Of a stretch of 15,602 bases of DNA, positions 6,819 through 13,640 are shown piece by piece. Each line of letters opens with the position of its first letter. Position 1 is the first letter of the stretch. Location: the NCBI GenBank assembly GCA_023250585.1, contig JAHFAK010000048.1, positions 1-15,602 on the forward strand. The letters run 5' to 3'. The translations under genes and the position numbers were made by a program. Source of the stretch: Deltaproteobacteria bacterium. Its GTDB lineage: Bacteria; Bdellovibrionota_F; JAHFAK01. The notes beneath the pieces are model-generated. The model had not been told where the DNA came from and did no database searches. It was given only the letters and a program-made list of their open reading frames with translations.

Positions 6819-7838
6819 TTATGCGGGTTTTAACATAAAACGTACGGTATCGAATAATCCTCGAATTGAACTGAAGGTGTCATTTACCGCACTTGGCTCA
6901 TAGCCACAGTGGACCATACAGTTGGCGCATTTTTCATGTTTGCCAGTCCCATAATTATCCCATTCCGTAGTTTCAATAAGTTCTTGAAACGTTTTTGCAT
7001 AGCCGTCTTGTAAAAGATAGCACGGTTTTTGCCAGCCAAATATATTGTACGTCGGATTTCCCCACGGCGTACATTGATACTGTTTTTTTCCTTGTAAAAA
7101 TGCTAGAAATAAAGGGCTTTGATTAAAACGCCATCTTCTTTTCGGGCTTTGTAAAATTTGTCTAAAAAGATTATGAGTTTCTTGTCGTTTGAGAAAATGT
7201 GATTGGTCAGGAGCTTTTTCATATGAATAGCCAGGAGAAAGCATCATTCCTTCTACTCCTAAATCCATCATTGTATCAAAAAATTCTCGTACTCTGTCTG
7301 GTTGTGCTCCCAAGAATAAGGTTGAATTCGTTGTGACACGAAAGCCTCGTTTGAGCGCTTCTTTAATACCATCAACTGCTTGTTCATAGACTCCATCCCG
7401 GCATACGGCTTCATCATGTTCTTCTTTTAATCCATCCATATGAATGCTGAAGGTAAGATATTTAGATGGTTTAAATAAATCAATTTTGCGCTTTAGAATA
7501 ATTGCATTGGTACAGAGGTAGACATATTTTTTTCGTGCAATAATTCCTTCGACAATTTCATGAATCGTTGGATGTAGCAGCGGCTCGCCACCTGGGATAG
7601 AAACCATGGGAGCGCCACATTCATCAACTGCATTGATGCATTGCTCTGTTGAAAGGTGTTTTTTCAAAATATGCGCTGGATATTGAATTTTTCCACATCC
7701 CGCGCAAGCTAGATTACAATGAAAGAGCGGTTCTAACATCAGAACTAGAGGATAGCGAGTATTTCGCTTAATTTTTTGTGTAATAATATAAGAGGCAACT
7801 TTTGCCATTTGTGAGATAGGAACTGCCATATACGTCAT
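6819..7838 (-). CDS. hpnH: radical SAM adenosylhopane synthase HpnH
   Basis: HpnH attaches the 5'-deoxyadenosyl group of SAM to diploptene to make adenosylhopane, the first step in building extended C35 hopanoids. The radical SAM cluster motif is C41-NLA-C45-AG-C48 in CNLACAGCGKIQYP, which is the exact family form. VSIPGGEPLLHP is the GGEP SAM-binding motif. Other near-invariant family stretches are YVYLCTNAIILK, HMDGLKEEHD, SPGYSYEKAPDQ and the cysteine-rich tail KCANCMVHCGYEPSA. Length (339 residues) is normal. The ATG at 7838 has GGAGAG 11 nt upstream. Family proteins usually begin MA[VI]P, which would correspond to the ATG at 7829; a TTG at 7865 is less likely. No squalene-hopene cyclase or other hpn gene is in the window; only the 88-residue gene follows. 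The second long palindrome lies upstream. Confidence 0.95.
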   Translation of the reverse strand: MTYMAVPISQMAKVASYIITQKIKRNTRYPLVLMLEPLFHCNLACAGCGKIQYPAHILKKHLSTEQCINAVDECGAPMVSIPGGEPLLHPTIHEIVEGIIARKKYVYLCTNAIILKRKIDLFKPSKYLTFSIHMDGLKEEHDEAVCRDGVYEQAVDGIKEALKRGFRVTTNSTLFLGAQPDRVREFFDTMMDLGVEGMMLSPGYSYEKAPDQSHFLKRQETHNLFRQILQSPKRRWRFNQSPLFLAFLQGKKQYQCTPWGNPTYNIFGWQKPCYLLQDGYAKTFQELIETTEWDNYGTGKHEKCANCMVHCGYEPSAVNDTFSSIRGLFDTVRFMLKPA

Positions 7839-7877
7839 AAAAACATTTTCTCTCCGATCCGTCAAGACGTTTGGCTC

Positions 7878-8056
7878 AGAGCTTGTAATGGCTCAGTTAA
7901 TGGGGTGAGTTAGGGAGTAGGCATGTTGCAAAAAAGTATTCCTATCGACGTCGCTTCCATAATATTATTAAGAACAGGAAAGCGCGCTCGATAGGAATAC
8001 TTTTTTGCAACATGCCTACTCCCTAATAACTGAAGCATTACCAGAGCTTTGTTTGA
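7878..8056. repeat. outer imperfect inverted repeat and flanks of palindrome copy 2
   Basis: Outside the perfect stem, 7878-7899 (AGAGCTTGTAATGG then CTCAGTTA) and 8027-8050 (TAACTGAAGCATTACC then AGAGCTTT) form a second, imperfect inverted repeat, with most of about 22 positions matching after two small gaps. The right flank, ending CTTTGTTTGA at 8056, aligns with the right flank of copy 1 (1322-1348): TAACTG-R-AG is shared, and so is the ten-base CTTTGTTTGA. The unit therefore appears larger than the stem itself. Confidence 0.55.
7910..8026. repeat. long palindrome with conserved core, copy 2
   Basis: Arms 7910-7948 and 7988-8026 are perfect reverse complements over 39 bp. The core 7949-7987 starts cgtcgcttccat and ends taagaacaggaaagcgcgc, and differs from the copy 1 core at only 4 of 39 positions. 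Apart from GGGAGT near the outer edge and TCGA or GCGA at the inner edge, the arm sequence is unrelated to that of copy 1. The element fills the gap between the OmpA-family gene (ending at 8072) and hpnH, both on the minus strand. In copy 1 the neighbouring genes are on the plus strand while the core has the same orientation, so the orientation is not tied to transcription. Confidence 0.88.
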
Positions 8057-8071
8057 GTATAGCTGCGTTTT

Positions 8072-9892
8072 TTATTTTTGTGTTTTAATAATTCTTAGTT
8101 CTACACGACGATTTTTCATTCGATCGGTTTCTGTGTCATTAAGGGCGATTGGTTGTTCTGAGCCATATCCTTTATACCTAAGTTTCTGTGCGGCGACTCC
8201 TTGAGCAATAAGATATTCTCTGACTTTTTTTGCTCGTTCATTTGATACGAGAATATTGCGTTCCTTGCTTCCCGTATTATCAGCATAACCTTCAACTTGG
8301 ATAAGTTTCATTTCTTGATGCTTTTTAAGATACTCAACAATTTTATCAAGTACTTGTAATGAATTAATTGTAATATCCATTTTTCCTGTTTCAAAATAAA
8401 TTTTTTGAGAGGTGATTATTTTATTGCCCTCTTGTTCTATTGAAATTTCCGTGTTTGATTCCTCGTTTTTTTCTTCTAAAACCTCATCTGCTTTTTTCTC
8501 TTTTTGAAGGAGTTCTTTTTTTGTGTCTTTTACTTTGGACGATGGAAGCATTTTTGGAGGAGGTTGTTTTTCGAGCAGAAATTCTTTGCTGAGAATTTTT
8601 TCTTCTTCATCAATAGAAATATCAAATTCTTTTGAAATATATCCTTGTTTTGAAATAACGATAGTTCTTTTTTTAAAAGGTAGGTCATCAAGAATAAAAC
8701 GACCATCTTTCTCTGAAAGCACTCCCTTTCTTTCTCCTTTAACTACAATGAGGCAATCTTCGATGGCTTTATCATTCCATCTATCTTTAATGACACCTCG
8801 AAGTGTAGCAGAACTTTTTTTCTCTGGATAGTGATGGACTATCAACGTTTTTGTTAATGTCCGGGACGGAGAAAAAATAAAGGACATACCAGCCAAGAAT
8901 GTAATATCAGGAACGGGGAGGACGTCTCTTCTTTTGAAAATTCCTATTTCTCCGCCAATATTTATCGCAAGTGATGAATTATCATAGGGGAAAATTTTGA
9001 TTCCTCCAGAAATTCGTTGAGGGGTATGAATAAAAGGGAATCCGGCATTGAGCGGATATTCTCCTGAATATTCACATCCTAGAATCATATTTTTAAATAG
9101 CCATTCAAGGCCTCCCGCGTATTGTAGTTGATCATAGAAAAGTGTATCCGTATAAAAAAGTTCATTCATATTAAGTGCCGTGAGATCTTCAGGTGTGCCA
9201 TCAAAGTGAAAGCCCATATTGCCATGGAACCGAAATGGTTTATTAAATCTTTGGATAAGATCAAAAGTAATTTCTCCTTTTGCCGTATAGTTAAATATTC
9301 TATCTCGAATGTTCAAGTCCCCAACGCGTGTTTTCATTTCAAGCTTTCCGGTAGTTGCAAAATAGAATGCTTTAAAAAATGAATATCCCGTTTTGCTACT
9401 CAAAGTTAAATTTCCCATTTGTTGAATAAGTTCAGCGTTGTTATCTTCAAGATTCGAAGTTGCGCTTGTTGCTACTGCAAATTCACTAAAAATAAGCGGT
9501 ACATAGGTAAGTGAGAAAATATGATCCAATCTCATAGAAGAAGTCCCATCGGAGATAAGCGATTTTTGATTCATAAATTTTGCATTATATGATCCATAAA
9601 ATCCTTGAGGATTAAGCGGGAGGATTTGTGCGGATTCGACTCGAAAGAACCCGCCATGTCCCTGAATGCCAACGCTTCTATAATCAAAAATTGGTAAGGG
9701 CTTAGGTTCAGGACATACGGGAGTTTCTTTTGTTTCGGAGGTTATATTCTCTTGTTTAGAAGGAATAGTTTCCGATACTTCTTTTTTTTCAGAAGTTTTT
9801 TCTGTATCCTTTTTGGTTTCATTAGTTTCCTGAGCAAAGCTTGCCATGGAAAGAATAAAACAAATAGATAGTAATTTCAGTATGTTACGCAT
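8072..9892 (-). CDS. OmpA-family protein with carboxypeptidase-regulatory-like domain
   Basis: A 606-residue envelope protein. A signal peptide (1-20, cleaved near ASFA-Q) is followed by a Lys/Glu/Thr-rich stretch (21-60). Residues 70-350 form a long beta-rich region with aromatic alternating strands (YVPLIFSEFAVATSA, GGIKIFPYDNSSLAINIGGEIG), likely an outer-membrane barrel. Residues of about 362-428 are a carboxypeptidase-regulatory-like beta sandwich (SATLRGVIKD, EKDGRFILDDLPF, TIVISKQGYISKEF). A charged linker (442-485) leads to an OmpA C-terminal peptidoglycan-binding domain (494-603) starting IYFETGKMDI. D538 (GYADNTG) and R553 (SNERA) have the 15-residue spacing of the diaminopimelate-binding pair, and KNRRVELRI closes it. 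It probably anchors the outer membrane to peptidoglycan. A strong GGGAGGAG precedes the ATG at 9892, with a good promoter upstream. Confidence 0.9.
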   Translation of the reverse strand: MRNILKLLSICFILSMASFAQETNETKKDTEKTSEKKEVSETIPSKQENITSETKETPVCPEPKPLPIFDYRSVGIQGHGGFFRVESAQILPLNPQGFYGSYNAKFMNQKSLISDGTSSMRLDHIFSLTYVPLIFSEFAVATSATSNLEDNNAELIQQMGNLTLSSKTGYSFFKAFYFATTGKLEMKTRVGDLNIRDRIFNYTAKGEITFDLIQRFNKPFRFHGNMGFHFDGTPEDLTALNMNELFYTDTLFYDQLQYAGGLEWLFKNMILGCEYSGEYPLNAGFPFIHTPQRISGGIKIFPYDNSSLAINIGGEIGIFKRRDVLPVPDITFLAGMSFIFSPSRTLTKTLIVHHYPEKKSSATLRGVIKDRWNDKAIEDCLIVVKGERKGVLSEKDGRFILDDLPFKKRTIVISKQGYISKEFDISIDEEEKILSKEFLLEKQPPPKMLPSSKVKDTKKELLQKEKKADEVLEEKNEESNTEISIEQEGNKIITSQKIYFETGKMDITINSLQVLDKIVEYLKKHQEMKLIQVEGYADNTGSKERNILVSNERAKKVREYLIAQGVAAQKLRYKGYGSEQPIALNDTETDRMKNRRVELRIIKTQK

Positions 9893-9909
9893 ACTCCTCC
9901 CTATCTATT

Positions 9910-9938
9910 ATTATACGGTATTTTTCTTAAAAAATCAA
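9910..9938 (-). promoter_or_regulatory. promoter of the OmpA-family gene
   Basis: On the minus strand, TTGATT (9938-9933), a 17-nt spacer and a perfect TATAAT (9915-9910) lie just before the strong Shine-Dalgarno GGGAGGAG and the ATG at 9892. The implied leader is about 10 nt. This is the best sigma-70-like promoter in the window. Confidence 0.7.
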
Positions 9939-9994
9939 CTATATAGATTGCGGCGTGTTATAGATGAAAATATAAAATTTTGGATCAATTATTT

Positions 9995-12877
9995 TTATTC
10001 GAAGTTTTTTCCGTATGTTGTTTTAAAATCATAGATCTTAGAAATAGAAGTAAAACCTTCTATTGTTTGTGTTTTGTCAAAAGTGCCTTGAATTTGGAAG
10101 GAAAATAAACTGCCCTGAGTATCTTTTTTGAATGCAGTATCCAAAATGGCAACGATTTTTTCTTTGGTGAGATTTTGTACTTCATGTGCTTCTTGTATAT
10201 GGTAATTAAATTGTTCCTGCAATTTAAAAGCACATAACCATAAACGATTATTGGCTTCATCAAATGTTTTTGGATCTTCAAGGAGTTGGGCAATCACACC
10301 TTTTTTAAATTCTTCGATGTGCTTCGTATCGAGTTTATTAAATTCGGTGAGCATGTTTTCGATAAATTGATACGATTCAGTGTTGAGCTCTTTTCTCGTG
10401 TACTCACTGGATTGAAGAAGGAAAAAGAATAGAGGAATTTGATCGTTCAGTAATCTAAGTTGAGCTGAAGCAACATACCCAAGTTGTTTTTTTGTTCTTA
10501 ATTCCGCAAAAAACTCTGGAGCAAGCCAACTTGAAAATACGCGAAAAGCAGCACGGGTCTGAGCATCTTTAACGGGATAATAAAATGCATTGAGATTTGC
10601 GCTGTTGTTTACGGGGCGAGGTAGACTATACACAAAGGGTGCTTTTTGTTTTTGATATTTAAGAAATTCAGCTTGATATACAGAGGTCTGAGGCTTTGAT
10701 GCATAGTCCTTTTGCAGTGTTGTGATACATGCGTTAAATGATTTTTCTATTTTTTCTTGATGAAGATTTCCAAAATACGTTGCTTTAATATGAATATGTG
10801 AAAGCAGATCTTTACTATAGTTGAGCAATTCGTCATACGAAACAGTTTCTAATTCTTTTAGAAATTCATCAAACGAATAAGTCTTTTTAATAAAAAAAAG
10901 CTCCGGGATTCCCAGCACTTGCCGATAAGCATCATTATAGACTTCATTTCTTTTTTCCCTGCTATACGCTTCGAAAATATGCGTAAATGCATCTTTTTCA
11001 AGGTGATTAATGGAAAGACGCGATGCCATACTTTCAAGTACATCGAGAATTTTATCACTATAACCATCAAGTTTCAGAGAAAAACATTGATCGTAACTGC
11101 ATGGTTCAAGCGCTACTGAAACTCCTGCAGTTTCTATAGGGTAAAGGTACTCTGTCAAAAGATAATTAAGGCTTTGAATATAGAGATTTAATAGCACTGA
11201 TTCTCGAGCTGATTGAATACCTTTAGCGATATACACATTCAACAGAATAGATGCCCGTGGTTTTTTGAATAGAGTATCATTTTGTAACCATGCTTTTCCC
11301 CATTCATTATCAATAATACGAATAGGCTTTGCTTTTTCTTTATGAGCAACTAAAGAAAAAGCTTCGGCAATAAAATTATTTTTTTGGGGAAGTTTATAAT
11401 GCTGTGAAAGTTTTTGCGCAGCAATTTTTTTTACAAGAGAATCTTTGAGAGTAGTGAGAGCATATTGAGTCCCGTAAATTGGTTCAGTTTGAGTTGCTTT
11501 AATACTTCGTGATTTAAAAACAATGGTCAGATTTGATACCGTAAGCGTATTGAGAAAATTTTGAAAAAGTTCTGGATTGTATTCTTTAATAAGAAAACTA
11601 TCTTCTTCGAGCGATTCCAAAGGGTATTCTTTGATTGCAGAGGTATATCTTAACACTTCATTCACGGGAGAACCTTTTTCTTGATTTTCATAATCAATGC
11701 GTGCGAGTTTTTGAAGATCTTCCCAATGATACTTCTGCATCCCTTGTGTTTGAAGCACATGAATATAGGCAAATATTTCTTCAATTACTCGTTCATATTG
11801 TTGCAAACCTTTTTTGGTTAATTGTAATTGGATTTCAAAAAGGGAAAATGTCTCGTAATTTTCAGAAAGGCCAGCAAAGAGTTTTGTTACTAAACCCTCT
11901 TTTTGTAAATAAGAAAAAAGGCTTCCTTCTCCTTCATCGCCAATAAAGTAAGACACAAGCCGGGGTATCTTTGCTTTATACTGTTTTTTTTGTGCGGGTG
12001 TTTGAAAATAAAGAGTCATTTCCTCAAGATCTTTTACCGGAACCATCTCTATCATGTTAGGTTTTTTATTTTCTGTAAAAGGAGCCTGAAGCTCCGGAGG
12101 AGTTTTTTGTTTGTTTTCAAGACTTCCAAAAACAGTAGCGAGATTTTCTTCCATGGTATCGAGCGGCTGGCTTGAAAGCAGCACAAGCGTTGCTCCTCCT
12201 GCTGAATAGTAGGTTTTCATAAATTCAGTGACAATCTTTGCATTTGCATTTTTGAGTGTTTCACTATTGCCCGTTGAGTACTGTCTCCAGGGATGGTTTT
12301 CTTGAGCAGCTAAACCTAAAAGTCTCCATTCTCTCCATGCATCGTTTTCTAGGTTTTTTTTACTTTCTGAATTAACTGCCTGGACTTCTTTTTCAGTGAA
12401 TTGATCTTGGATTAATGGGTTAGCAAATAAATCGCCAAATCGTTTAATGGATTCAAGGCATGATTCATTACTTACTGTATAGAAAAAGACGGTTCGATCG
12501 CCGGCAGTAAATGCATTGGTCATTCCTCCTTGCGCTTTGACGAATTTTTGAAAACTATCAACCTCGGGATAATTTTTACTACTAATAAAAATCATGTGCT
12601 CCAAAAAATGTGCAAGTCCTTGATTCTCCGCTGGATCCTGATTAGCTCCTACATTAAACGACAATGCTCCTGCGGCAAATTGCGAATCTTTTTCTTCAAT
12701 CAATACGACTTTTAAACTATTGGGCAAAATGAATTTACGAATTTTTCTTCCAAATACATCTGTTTGATTAATAACACTATATCCTTCTCTTTTCATACGC
12801 TCCTCATTCTTTTTTAAAGAACAGCTACATACTAAAAGCGCATATAAAAGTAAAAGAGAATATTTTCTCGGCCACAT
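9995..12877 (-). CDS. M16 insulysin/pitrilysin-type zinc peptidase lipoprotein
   Basis: A 960-residue inverzincin metallopeptidase that degrades peptides in a closed chamber. The inverted zinc motif is H90-FLE-H94, with E93 as catalytic base. The third ligand is E171 in AVNSESKKNLENDAW, 77 residues after H94, the spacing I recall for insulin-degrading enzyme. GANQDPAENQGLAHFLEHMIF and the C-terminal ELRTKKQLGYVAS (substrate-binding Arg/Tyr region) are typical of the insulysin branch, and full length (four M16 domains in one chain) is normal. The ATG at 12877 is preceded by AGGAAAGGA and starts a lipoprotein signal (MWPRKYSLLLLYALL, lipobox VCSC, lipidated Cys19). An ATG at 12946 would bury that signal and is rejected. 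Ser follows Cys19, so outer-membrane sorting is likely by the +2 rule. TACAAT on the minus strand at 12929-12924 could be its -10 box. Confidence 0.93.
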   Translation of the reverse strand: MWPRKYSLLLLYALLVCSCSLKKNEERMKREGYSVINQTDVFGRKIRKFILPNSLKVVLIEEKDSQFAAGALSFNVGANQDPAENQGLAHFLEHMIFISSKNYPEVDSFQKFVKAQGGMTNAFTAGDRTVFFYTVSNESCLESIKRFGDLFANPLIQDQFTEKEVQAVNSESKKNLENDAWREWRLLGLAAQENHPWRQYSTGNSETLKNANAKIVTEFMKTYYSAGGATLVLLSSQPLDTMEENLATVFGSLENKQKTPPELQAPFTENKKPNMIEMVPVKDLEEMTLYFQTPAQKKQYKAKIPRLVSYFIGDEGEGSLFSYLQKEGLVTKLFAGLSENYETFSLFEIQLQLTKKGLQQYERVIEEIFAYIHVLQTQGMQKYHWEDLQKLARIDYENQEKGSPVNEVLRYTSAIKEYPLESLEEDSFLIKEYNPELFQNFLNTLTVSNLTIVFKSRSIKATQTEPIYGTQYALTTLKDSLVKKIAAQKLSQHYKLPQKNNFIAEAFSLVAHKEKAKPIRIIDNEWGKAWLQNDTLFKKPRASILLNVYIAKGIQSARESVLLNLYIQSLNYLLTEYLYPIETAGVSVALEPCSYDQCFSLKLDGYSDKILDVLESMASRLSINHLEKDAFTHIFEAYSREKRNEVYNDAYRQVLGIPELFFIKKTYSFDEFLKELETVSYDELLNYSKDLLSHIHIKATYFGNLHQEKIEKSFNACITTLQKDYASKPQTSVYQAEFLKYQKQKAPFVYSLPRPVNNSANLNAFYYPVKDAQTRAAFRVFSSWLAPEFFAELRTKKQLGYVASAQLRLLNDQIPLFFFLLQSSEYTRKELNTESYQFIENMLTEFNKLDTKHIEEFKKGVIAQLLEDPKTFDEANNRLWLCAFKLQEQFNYHIQEAHEVQNLTKEKIVAILDTAFKKDTQGSLFSFQIQGTFDKTQTIEGFTSISKIYDFKTTYGKNFE

Positions 12878-12916
12878 AATATAATCCTTTCCTGCTGAAT
12901 TGATCTTCTGATTTTT

Positions 12917-12946
12917 TTGAAATATTGTAGCTGCTCCTCCTAACAT
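12917..12946 (+). promoter_or_regulatory. candidate promoter of the O-methyltransferase gene
   Basis: TTGAAA (12917-12922), an 18-nt spacer and TAACAT (12941-12946) lie in the 86-bp divergent gap between the M16 gene and the methyltransferase. The -10 box is 17 nt from the ATG, with AAAGGA as Shine-Dalgarno between them. It overlaps the possible M16 promoter, so the two genes may be co-regulated or compete. Confidence 0.4.
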
Positions 12947-12963
12947 AAAGCAAAGGATTTTAT

Positions 12964-13599
12964 ATGAATATCGTACCTCAGGAAATAGAAGCTTACGTTA
13001 AAGAGCACACCAATCCAACGTCAGCGCTTCTTCAAGAGCTTGAAAAGGAAACCTACTTACGGATTCCTCTGCCTCAAATGCTTTCCGGGATTGTTGAAGG
13101 CAGCCTTTTGCAGATACTCATTCGCGCAAGCAATGCAAAGCATATTCTTGAGGTTGGGACATTTACTGGTTTTTCAGGGCTCATGATGGCTGAGGCTCTT
13201 CCCGATGATGGACAGCTTATTACCTGCGAGATTTCTTCTCTCCATGCTGAATGTGCGCAGAGGTATTTTGCACGTAGTCCACATGGCAAAAAGATTACGC
13301 TTAAATTAGCTCCTGCAATGGAAACATTGAAAGCCTTAGAATCAAACGCATTTGATTTTATGTTTATTGATGCTGATAAGGTTAATTATCCTTCTTATTA
13401 CGAAGAAGGCATGCGCCTCATTCGGCCCAATGGAATTATTGCCATTGATAATACTCTTTGGAGCGGAGAAGTTCTTCATCCTCGAGATAAAGATAGTAAA
13501 GCAATTGATGGTTTAAATAAAAAAGTACGCAATGATAACCGTGTTGATGTGGTTATGCTAACGGTTCGAGACGGGTTGAGTATTATTAAAAAGAAATAA
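12964..13599 (+). CDS. class I SAM-dependent O-methyltransferase (family 3)
   Basis: A 211-residue cytoplasmic methyltransferase of the caffeoyl-CoA O-methyltransferase-like family, which methylates catechol-type hydroxyls in a metal-dependent way. SAM-binding motif I is ILEVGTFTGFSGL (61-73). ITCEIS (86-91) ends the second strand, with E89 in the usual ribose-binding acidic position. DFMFIDADKVNY (131-142) and IAIDNTLWSGEV (159-170) carry the metal ligands: D136 with D162-N163, spaced 26 residues apart as I recall for the plant enzyme. The N-terminal helix LRIPLPQMLSGIVEGSLLQ is typical. Length is normal for the bacterial members. The ATG at 12964 has AAAGGA about 7 nt upstream. The true substrate cannot be read from sequence; neighbours give no pathway. 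Confidence 0.92.
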   Translation: MNIVPQEIEAYVKEHTNPTSALLQELEKETYLRIPLPQMLSGIVEGSLLQILIRASNAKHILEVGTFTGFSGLMMAEALPDDGQLITCEISSLHAECAQRYFARSPHGKKITLKLAPAMETLKALESNAFDFMFIDADKVNYPSYYEEGMRLIRPNGIIAIDNTLWSGEVLHPRDKDSKAIDGLNKKVRNDNRVDVVMLTVRDGLSIIKKK

Positions 13600-13628
13600 G
13601 AGCGCTCAACTTTTTAAGCGCTCTTATT
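13595..13628. terminator. bidirectional intrinsic terminator
   Basis: A perfect 12-bp stem (AATAAGAGCGCT at 13595-13606 with AGCGCTCTTATT at 13617-13628) has a 10-nt loop. It overlaps the stop codon of the O-methyltransferase gene and lies 12 bp from the end of the convergent minus-strand gene. It could end transcription from both sides. The U-tracts are short. Confidence 0.8.
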
Positions 13629-13640
13629 CTGGGCACGTTA

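Noticed and set aside
1205-8026. Integron attC sites as an explanation for the palindromes
   Set aside because: attC sites have variable loops and conserved RYYYAAC and GTTRRRY ends. Here the loop is conserved, the arms are longer, and neither end motif pair is in place. No integrase is present.
1205-8026. CRISPR array or retron
   Set aside because: There are only two distant copies, the repeated part is a single core between inverted arms, and no cas or reverse transcriptase gene is in the window.
11635-11946. Plus-strand reading frame of 103 codons inside the M16 gene
   Set aside because: It is antisense to well-conserved peptidase sequence and its product resembles nothing recognisable.
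12929-12946. Longer N-terminus of the M16 peptidase, with AGGAGGAG as ribosome binding site
   Set aside because: The AGGAGGAG lies after the 12946 ATG and no start codon follows it at a usable distance. The 12877 ATG has its own AGGAAAGGA and begins a proper lipoprotein signal.
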